Source: Limnanthes douglasii subsp. nivea (Eukaryota > Streptophyta > Magnoliopsida > Brassicales > Limnanthaceae). Taken from it: 64,000 nt of DNA. Under the pieces are notes generated by a model. It did no database searches. It was not told the DNA's origin and worked only from the letters and a program-made list of their open reading frames with translations. Where the stretch lies: assembly GCA_036936605.1 (NCBI GenBank), contig JAUPFV010000003.1, forward strand, positions 77,484,273 to 77,548,272. Direction: 5' to 3'. The translations under genes and the position numbers were made by a program. Shown here piece after piece: positions 56,560 to 64,000 of this stretch (the stretch's first letter is position 1; each line of letters starts with the position of its first letter).

Positions 56560-57440
56560 AAAGGTTACATTTATTCGCTTGGTGTTCGGAGGATGTAAAC
56601 AGAGTTCCGGATTACCTAATAATTCACAGTTTAGCAATTAACTGAAACGTCTGACCTATTTCGCAGAAGCGTCGGGCCTTCTCATCAGAAAAAGCAGAGA
56701 TTATACTACGGGAAGTTGAAGAATGTTAAGCGTCGGGCATATCAAAAAGTCGAAATATCCATTATGGACATCAAACCCTATTCTGGTCAAAAAGAAAAAT
56801 GGCAAGTGGAGGATGTGTGTGGACTTCACTGACCTCAACCGAGCATGCCCCAAGGATCCATTTCTGATGCCGAGAATCAAACAGCTGGTTGATTCAACGT
56901 CAAGAAATAAGTTACTTTCTTTCATGGATGCATATGCGAGGTACAAGTAAATCAAATTAAACCTGACTAACCATGAAAGCACGAGTTTCATAACCAAGCG
57001 AGGGCTATACTGATACAAGGTCATGCCCTTCGGGCTGAAAAACGCAGGCGCAATGTATGAGAGATTAGTAAACAAGGCATTCGAGAGGCAGATTGGGAGA
57101 AACGTAGAAGTTTACATTGACGACATGCTCGTCAAAAGTAAGACTGACGATAACTATCTTGTTGATTTAAAAGAAACCTTCGACAGCCTAAGGGATATTG
57201 ACCTCAAGTTAAACCTTGAGAAATACTCTTTTGGCGTTCGGTAAGGAAAGGTTTTAGGTTTCTTGGTTAGCGAAAAAGGGATTGAAGCGGACCCGACCCA
57301 GTTGCAGGATTTGACTAACATGGCACCTCTGAGGAGTGTCAAAGAAGTTCAGATACTAACTGGGCGGTTAGCAGCATTAAATCAATTTATCTCTCGTTCC
57401 TCTGATAAGTGTGCCCCATTTTTCAGGTTCTGAAAAAATG
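56560..57440 (+). pseudogene. Reverse transcriptase of element F
   Basis: GHIKKSKYPLWTSNPILVKK and NGKWRMCVDFTDLNRACPKD (56740-56850), LLSFMDAYARYK and a TAA at 56948-56950 at the place of a Gln codon, then MPFGLKNAGAMYERLVNKAF (57023 on) and EVYIDDMLVKSKTDDNYL with the catalytic YIDD at about 57113-57124. A stop at 57242 interrupts KEKVLGFLVSEKGIEADPTQ. Except for a few stops, the domain is well preserved. Confidence 0.9.
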
Positions 57441-58360
57441 CTAAAGCTTTCGCTTGGACATCAGCTTGCGACGAGGCTTTTGTAGGGATAAAAAATTACT
57501 TGTCAGCCCTGAACCTTTTAATAAAGCCTCTGAAAGGAGAAATTTTGTTTTTGTATACAGCGGTTTCTGATTATGCGATGAGTGCAACTCTGGTCAGCGA
57601 GTCAGGAGTTGTCCCTAAAGCAGTTTATTTTGTAAGCAAAAGTTTGTTAGATGCAAAAACAAGATATCTGAAGCTTGAAAATATGGCATTGGCCCTTGTT
57701 ACTACGGCGCGAAAGATGCGACCATATTTCCAGGCTCATTCGATAGTCGTCAAAACATCTTTTCCTCTCAAGTACGTACTACAACGGCCAGACATATTTG
57801 GACGAATGTCCAAATGGTCGGTCGAATTGGGCGATTTCGATATCCATTTTGAGCCACGAACGGCCATAAAAGGCCAAGCTTTAGCTGATTTCTTGGTAGA
57901 ATTTCATTCGAGCCGACCACAAGAAGTGGAATTTCCCGAGGACAGTGGACCAGAGGAATGGGTGGTCCGAACCGATAGAGGGTCGAATGTCAGCGGATGC
58001 GGGGTGAGTGTACAGATAACCACACCTTCGGGGATAAAAATGCATCCAGCAATCCGTTTGGGTTTCACCACATCCAATAATGAGGCCGAATACGAGGCCG
58101 CGTTAGCTGGTTTGAGATTGGCACAAGTATGTGGACCCAAACATATACGTCTCATTAGTGATTCTCTGTTACTAATAAACCAAGCGTCGGGTACATCAAA
58201 GGTCAGGAAAGAGCATTTGGTTCAGTACATGGCTGCATTGCGCGTATTGGCCGCCTCTTTAACCAAAGTAACTTACGAACACGTACCAGGGCCGAAAATA
58301 TGATCGCGGACTCCCTTGCATCAGCGTCTTACTCGAACAACTACCCGTGGATAATAACTT
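57441..58360 (+). pseudogene. RNase H and archaeal-type RNase H of element F
   Basis: A 267-codon open frame (57500-58303) holds the RNase H (VYFVSKSLLDAKTRYLKLEN, ARKMRPYFQAHSIVVKT, MSKWSVELGDFDIHFEPRTA, QALADFLVEF) and then the second RNase H (WVVRTDRGSNVSGCG, FTTSNNEAEYEAALAGLRLA, IRLISDSLLLINQ, VTYEHVPGPK). In the second domain the catalytic Asp of the VDGSS motif reads D-R-G-S. The frame ends at a TGA at 58301-58303 just before the ADSLASA-like tail. This is the clearest example of the dual RNase H in the window. Confidence 0.92.
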
Positions 58361-58437
58361 AAATAAAACCTTCAATTATTAAGATGACGTAGCTCGACAA
58401 CCGACCCAAAATTGCTTTCCAGATATCTTCGATTGCC

Positions 58438-59690
58438 TTGTCGGACTGGAGAAGAGATATTATAAACTTTCTAGCAGAAGGTTCATCACAAGAAAACAGA
58501 GTGTCGGCGAGAAGAGTGCAAAATAAAGCGCGGGGATATGTTCTCTTCGGAGGTGTACTTTACAAGAAATCTTTTAGCAGACCTTTACTGAGATGTTTGG
58601 GAACGAACGAATCACAGATAATTTTGTCCGAGCTTCATGATGGAGAAGGGGCCGCTCATTGCGGTTTTAAAAGCATTGATAAGGAGAGTTTTCCTTGCAG
58701 GTTTCTATTGGCCGACCGTAACCGCTGATGCGAAGGGCATAGTAAATACGTGTGATACTTGTCAAAGGTTTGCGAACACAATTCATACGCCCGTTGTTTC
58801 ATTGGAATCAATCTCAGAGGGCCTCCCTTTTGACCGATGGGGAATCGATCTGGTAGGACCGTTACCGATGGCATCTGGCAGAAGGCAAATGATAGTATTT
58901 GTAGTGGATTACTTCTCCAAATGGGTAGAGGCCGAGCCGTTATCGGGAACAAGACTAAAGATATCATCAAATTCATCTGGTCAAACATCTGTTGTAGATA
59001 TGGGGTTCCCAGAGACTCACGATGGACAATGGACCGTAGTTTGATAGCAACGAAATGAAGTCTTTTTGCTCGACCATAGAATCAGACAATGTTTTCCGGC
59101 TCGTATCCACCCACAAGAAAACGGACAGGTCGAGGTCACAAATCGGACTATTATAGATGAACTCAAGAAAAACTTAGAAGGAAAAGCTGGCAAATGGAAA
59201 CACTATTTGCATGAAGTGCTTTGGGCCTACTGCACAACTCCCTAAATAGCAAGTCAAGAATCACCGTATACTCTGGTTTATGGAATGGACGTGGTAACCC
59301 CTGCCGAAATATTCTTCCTCTCTTTCAGGGTCGGGAATTATGATGAGAGCAGGAATGCGGACGACCGGTTTTTGGCTCTTGATTTGGTAGAGGAGAAGCG
59401 AAGCCGACCTCAATTAAATTCACTACATTACCAAACCCTAATGAGGAGTCGATATAAGTCGAGAGTTCACCGACGAGAGTTCAAAGTCGGAGATATGGTT
59501 TTAAGAAGAGTTTTTCTGCATACTAAGGACAAAAGCCTTGGTAAGCTCGCTCCAAATTGGGAAGGCCCATATCAAGTGGTGGAAAGAGTCAAGAACGGCA
59601 CGTATAGGCTCCAAGACAAGCATGGGTGACTCCTTAGGATCTCTTGGAATATTGAGCATTTAAAGATTTATTTGGATTAAATTTTCAATT
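58438..59690 (+). pseudogene. Integrase of element F
   Basis: The zinc-binding N-terminus includes ELHDGE-GAAHCG (58625-58670) and, after a frame change, KGIVNTCDTCQRFAN (H-x-H and C-x2-C). The core has LPFDRWGIDLVGPLPMASGR and VDYFSKWVEAEPLSGTRLK (58815-58960), but the frame is lost after it. HPQENGQVEVTNRTI near 59110-59150 is the region of the catalytic Glu. The C-terminal frame 59285-59629 has VLRRVFLHTKDKSLGKLAPN, WEGPYQVVERVKNGTYRL and an end at DKHG. WNIEHLKIYLD follows to 59680. Confidence 0.9.
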
Positions 59691-59905
59691 TATTTTATGA
59701 TTAATTAGAACTATGTAAAAACTTTTGATCGGGGGTGCACTTTTTCCTACCTTGGTGGCGCGAGGAGGTTTTAATGAGGCATCCATGGCAACTGCTCTCT
59801 CTTTAATCTACTCTCTTTGCTTTTAAAATTTTGGAGGTGATATTAAAGGAAAGTCCAACAGCTGACGAGTTGATAGATGTAATCCTCGAGTTCGGTAATC
59901 CAAAC

Positions 59906-60335
59906 TTTTCAATTGAAATATTGATCTATACATCATATCGAACCTTAATTTGTGTTTCAGCTTTAAACTGTTCTACGAATTATCTCGACCCAAAAGGGAA
60001 ATTTTCAATTGAAAAATTGATCTACACATTATACAGAACCTTAACTAGTTTTTCAGTTTTAAACTGATCTACGAATTATCCCGACCCAAAATGGAAATTT
60101 TCAATTGAAAAATTAATCTACACATTACCGAACCCTAACTGGTTTTTCAGTTTTAACCTGATCTACGAATTATCCCGACCCAAAAGGGAAATTTTCAATT
60201 GAAAAATTGGTCTACATGTTGTAGCGAACCTTTGCTGGTTTTTCAATTTTTAACTGATCTATGAATTATCCCGACCCAAAAGAGAAATTTTCAGTTGAGA
60301 AATTGATCTACATATTATCGAAACCTTTTTAAACG
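59906..60335. repeat. ~95-bp tandem repeat between integrase and antisense ORF (element F)
   Basis: TTTTCAATTGAAAAATTGAT-type unit starts are at 59906, 60002, 60098, 60192 and 60288 (spacing 96, 96, 94 and 96 bp). Each unit carries GATCTACGAATTATCCCGACC and a TTTTTCAGTTTTAAACTG segment. About 4.5 units. Identity between units is high, so the array is recent compared with the coding decay. Confidence 0.93.
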
Positions 60336-60442
60336 GAGAACAAACAGTTACAACACAACAAACAACTTTTCAATTCCTTCACCAAGTATGCCTCCATAGG
60401 AAAATACTACAAAAAAACTATTACGCCAAAAAAACCACAAAT

Positions 60443-63353
60443 TCAAACATCTTCATTGTCGGAAACAGCATCGGACATATCGGTATCGTCTTTTTCCTCG
60501 TCTTCATAAATAGCACTAGGTGGGCGGTCCTCTTCTGGAACATCCAACCACATCGAGCTCGGTGGCAGGTCGGGAAACTGGCCATGTAGGTTCAAAACAT
60601 AAGCAGCTTTAGCATCGGCTACTTCTCCCTCCATCAGCTTCTTACACTTGGCAGCAAAACGAGTGTTTTCAGCTTCGCCTTCAACTCGGAGCTCGTCAAT
60701 TTCTTTGTTTTTCTTTTCCACAAAGTAACGGAAAAAACGGTTCTTGAATCTCAATGTCGCCGAGTGCCACTCTTTATTATTAAGATCTTTTTTTACTCGC
60801 GAAAGAGAGGAGCCTAAGGAGTTGTTTTTTGCTTGAAGAGACGTCAGGGCCGCCTCGGACTTCGACACTTTATCTTCCGCGTTTTTAGCCCTCTCCTCTA
60901 GAAGTTGTTTGCCCTCTCCTTCAGAAGTTGTTTGCCTTCATCTCTCGCTTTGAGCGCAGCCTCCAACTCGGCTATTCGTTCCTTGGCATCTGACAAGTCT
61001 TGGCTTAGCTGCACCGCACGTCTCTCTTTCATGGCCAACGGTACAATCATGCTATAGAGTGACAAATACAAGACATCGTTGGATTGCAAGGCAAAAGTAT
61101 TTGGGCTTCCAGGAACAGAAAGCACGGGAAGTTTCGTCCCGCTCAATGAGGCACCATCAGCTCTCTTTACATCAGAGGGGCCAATATTTTTCTTCTCTGG
61201 CGTAAGCTCACCGACTTCATCTTCATCGGCAATCACTACAACAGTGTCATTCTCCACGAATAGCGTTGCGGGAGCAGCAACATCTCCGCCTTTAGCCCCC
61301 TCTCCATACTACTCGAAGAGATCTGGAATAGTAATATTCTCACCAAGCGGCGGAACAGTCCGAACCGCCCCTGACTTACCATATGTTTTCTTTTTTATGC
61401 TCTTGGCCTTTTGGCCTCGTTGCCATCAGCCACGGACTTCTTCCGTTTCTTTTTCACCTTTTTTTGACAATTAACCTTCCCAGCATTAGCGGCAACTACC
61501 AGCTCTTTTCTTTCAACCTCAACCTCAGCCTCACTTTTATTTTCCTGCTTCACAATCTCATCATATTTTAAGCGCTTACTTGGCGCCTTGTTTCGTTTCG
61601 GTATGAACAAATGTGCGTCAGGCGCATCGGTCTTTGCCACCAAGTCCACTAAACTGGATGGTTGGCGCAACTGTTCTATGGTAAGGGGTTCATTAGAGCA
61701 GCGCCAAATGTTTCTCATTATCAAGTTGGTGTTCTTGAAGCATCTGTCGAATGTTCTACCTCAGTTCTTTCGAGCATAATCCTTTAACACCTGGAAGGTT
61801 AACTTGGCATCTTCAAAGTAATCCTTTTTCAGCTCCTGGATATACTCCTTGCAAACTGAAACAAAGGTTCAGATATATAAAAAAAAACCAAGACAATATA
61901 TTACCATCAGGAACCCACGTGCGCAACAGCCGTCTCGGGTTCTCACAAGTATAGGGTCGTCCGTTTTCCCAACAATCGCTGATGAAAATGAACCGATGTT
62001 TCCATGACTTATCACCTTCCACGAAGTCATTTACGATCTTCTAGGTATTCCCTAAAGAAGAGTAAAAGAAAGGTAACCTCGGCGATTTCGAAAGCCCGGA
62101 CATTATGACATACTCTTATGTCGGCATAACACGGACAGATAACCAAGAAGCCATGATACAGGACATAAACGTGTACCAAGCATTAGGAGTCAGTTGGGAC
62201 GGGAAAATACCAAAGACCTCAAAATATCTCGTGATCTCAGGATCCAGTGGGAATCTAAGACCCCACTTGAAGAGCTCGGTAAAAATAACTATCTCCCGAG
62301 ACTTAACATGTAAAGGTGTTTCCCGAGGAATGGGAAATCGTACTTTTACGCATTCTGGTATTCCCCATCGGATTAGTAGCTCGGTTTTCTCTTAAAGAGT
62401 GTAATACAGATACTTGCCTTCATACAAAATGATGACGTTGTCCCTACATAGAGACCGATGATAGGTGGTCGTCATCACCGCGTCTATCTCACCAGGAGAA
62501 GGCTCTTCGGGAGGAACAGCAGCAACAGCCACTTCACCCACGGTGGCAACCTCTTCTTCGGCTTCACACTCCTCTGCGGGGCCGACTTCCGGGTCGGCCA
62601 ATGTGGCCACCTCTGGGTTGTTATCAGCAGCAGTCTGTTTTCCTTCGGCATCGATGGGGTCAGCTTTCTCCGAAATCTTGGAGCGAGCAACTTTTTTATT
62701 TTTGACGGAGGCAGGGTTCACAAAGCTTGAGCTGCTACCGATGCGCTTATGTTTGGGGTCGATTTCTTGTAGCTTTTTGAGAGCTTCTATTTCTAACCTC
62801 TGACGATCGGTGTCCCTTTGAGCACCACCCCACGGAGTAATAGTAGTGTTAATGCTTGTCTGAACACCGACGATAGTATCGGTCAGGTGCACCATTTCGG
62901 GTGAGGATGATGCGCTAGAATCGCTCATCGTAAGGAACTTGGGCTGAGAACTTTTCTTCAAATCTGGGTCGGGAAAAGGAGTAAAGGTTAAATCACCAGC
63001 GGGCACGGGGAAGGATCACTTGGAGAAATGAGAACAACTTCAGGGCTCTGAATGGCAGGCGATTTTGGCGCAAGAAATTTCTCCGCGGGCACGGGTGTTG
63101 ATTGAACAGGATCGTGGGGAAGAGGAACCGGAGTAAATGGATTTTTGTTGGAATCCCAAATCAATCCCGCGGCACGGTACTCTTCAGCCCTATCAGAAAT
63201 ACTGGACCAATCATTAAACTCGTACACATGCTTCTGTTTCTCTTTAGGCTTTTGATTTTTCTTCAAGACTCTAATTCTCATAAACACAATAGTTTCTCTC
63301 GTTATAACTGTTAAGGCAGACTCTCTCTCTCTAGGATTTTTCTGAGGAAGCAA
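60443..63353 (-). pseudogene. Antisense ORF of element F (PF04195-like domain, coiled coil, acidic tail)
   Basis: On the minus strand: N-terminal frame (63353-62988) ending in a Pro/Ser-rich part; an acidic Ala/Glu/Pro frame (63006-62392); an in-frame TAA; then WGIPECVKVRFPIP and KWGLRFPLDPEITRYFEVFG with FPSQLTPNAWYTF (62380-62130), the PF04195 'putative gypsy type transposon' signature; FVEGDKSWKHRFIFISDCWE (62030-61970); a basic KKVKKKRKKSV frame (61724-61395); a coiled coil (61257-60898) and its continuation (60868-60443), ending in acidic YEDEEKDDTDMSDAVSDNED. A 50-bp GT...AG stretch near 61870-61915 may be an intron. A 23-bp tandem duplication breaks the frame at 60900. Function unknown. 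Confidence 0.83.
60900..60945. repeat. 23-bp tandem duplication breaking the antisense ORF
   Basis: AGAAGTTGTTTGCCCTCTCC plus TTC occurs twice in direct succession (60900-60922 and from 60923, diverging after AGAAGTTGTTTGCC). Because 23 is not a multiple of three it shifts the reading frame, and the coiled-coil frame ends just inside the second copy. The frames on its two sides would otherwise be continuous. Confidence 0.85.
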
Positions 63354-63987
63354 ATAATGGTTGATGAGAAGACATATTTATAGGTAGCCTTGTGCCTTAA
63401 CCGTTTTCTGTATGGGGAAGTTCAAAGGAAAAGAGCCGCATGAAGTTGAAGAGTCTCCTTGAGAGGTGCGCGATCAGACACACTTTGAATAAGGGAGTGA
63501 CACGTGGAGGTCATCATCAGCTCCTTGAGAAATAGGTAATCATTGAGCTAGCTAAATAGGCGTGCGACGGCGTCTGAACTCGCGTGTTCCTCAAGCAAGT
63601 CTCACGCGTACACCAGCGTCAATGAGAATAACAAACTACTTTGCAGATGGGCCACATAATCCTTTAGACCCGAGTTAGGCCCATCAACCAAATCCCATTA
63701 TGTCATAGCCCAAGATCGAACCAATAAAGACGGAATTGATTTTTTCTCCTAAGTACTGTGAGGAATAAGAACGAGTCGAGCGTAGCGTTTCATGAAGAAA
63801 CGGACCAATGACCTCGGCAATGTCGAGTGAGAGATGTCCAGCAACTGACTGAGAGTCCCGATGTAGTCGCATTTTCAAATCTCCACTCATAAAGACGTTG
63901 TTACCGATGCAGCAAATCGCCAGATGCTATTCTCACCAAAATTACAACAAGTCTTCACTCCCGAGCTCTTGAAGACTGGAGGGCTAC
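63354..63987. other. Spacer between antisense ORF start and probable 3' LTR
   Basis: No gene on the plus strand. It should contain the promoter of the antisense ORF; AGACATATTTATAGGTAGCC at 63370-63388 includes a TATAAATA on the minus strand about 20-25 bp upstream of the first antisense codon's leader, which is suggestive. The minus-strand 68-codon frame at 63684-63890 shows no known feature. Confidence 0.45.
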
Positions 63988-64000
63988 TGATGAGGAGATA
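63971..64000 (+). other. Probable polypurine tract and start of the 3' LTR of element F
   Basis: GAAGACTGGAGGGCTAC is a purine-rich tract followed at 63988 by TGATGAGGAGATA, which has the TGATGA start shared by the Tat LTRs in this window. Only 13 bases are visible before the window ends, so the LTR cannot be compared with the 5' LTR. Confidence 0.5.

Larger units (their letters stand above)
52935..64000 (+). mobile_element. Mosaic Tat-like Ty3/gypsy retrotransposon (element F)
   Basis: The first 1.4 kb (LTR, primer site, gag up to about 54334) belongs to the element A family. From there on the sequence is a second gag of a different Tat family, followed by its protease, RT, dual RNase H, integrase, a ~95-bp tandem repeat, a long antisense ORF and, at the very end of the window, a probable 3' LTR start. 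The break at about 54334 lacks LTRs or target duplications, so it looks like recombination or a template switch rather than simple nesting. Pol is the best preserved in the window. Confidence 0.85.

Noticed and set aside
62105..62803. Plus-strand frames over the antisense ORF of element F
   Set aside because: The minus-strand reading carries the PF04195-type motifs and matches element C; the plus-strand frames do not.

Overview
This is a gene-poor, AT-rich stretch of a flowering-plant nuclear genome, probably from a eudicot, made almost entirely of decayed and nested transposable elements. The evidence for a plant is the presence of Tat- and Athila-type Ty3/gypsy retrotransposons, L1-type LINEs with a plant-style RNase H tail, hAT-like and PIF/Harbinger-like non-autonomous DNA elements, and a short insertion of plastid DNA (psaA joined to petB). 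A 100-base run of N at 20408-20507 marks a scaffold gap. I found no convincing host protein-coding gene, no tRNA or rRNA gene and no CRISPR array. The species cannot be named from this sequence.

Layout. 1-4166: 5' part of a Tat-like element on the minus strand, inserted into an Athila-like element (4172-7600, plus). 7600-14340: AT-rich DNA with a 195-bp MITE (8050-8244), a 5'-truncated LINE tail (9360-10520), a 1.35-kb PIF/Harbinger-like element with internal tandem repeats (10661-12013) and a degenerate short-repeat tract (12720-13180). 14342-20250: a decayed but nearly full L1-type LINE. 20508-30692: a near-complete Tat element on the minus strand, with an antisense ORF, a third LTR copy at its downstream end, and a solo LTR of the first Tat family inserted in the antisense ORF. 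30693-41560: an array of degenerate ~30-bp repeats, interrupted by a hAT-like element (32215-33311) and an old Tat-like element (34741-40921) whose 5' LTR holds a further solo LTR. 42380-44650: pol remnant of another gypsy element (minus). 44650-52934: mostly anonymous AT-rich DNA with a tandem duplication (49141-51362), one copy of which holds the psaA-petB plastid chimera. 52935-64000: a plus-strand Tat element that is a mosaic of two families, with gag-pol followed by a 2.9-kb antisense ORF. Its 3' LTR probably begins 13 bases before the window ends.

How the parts work together. In the Tat elements the order is LTR, primer-binding site, gag, protease, reverse transcriptase, RNase H, a second (archaeal-type) RNase H, integrase, a tandem-repeat spacer, and an ORF on the opposite strand. 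All coding regions are interrupted, and several stops sit where a Gln or Arg codon is expected (CAG/CAA to TAG/TAA, CGA to TGA), as expected from deamination of methylated cytosine in silenced repeats. Target-site duplications allow several insertions to be ordered. The observations most worth following are the in-frame psaA-petB plastid chimera, the antisense ORFs with their adjacent repeat arrays, the recombinant Tat elements, and the solo LTR whose pre-insertion site is preserved in the sister LTR.
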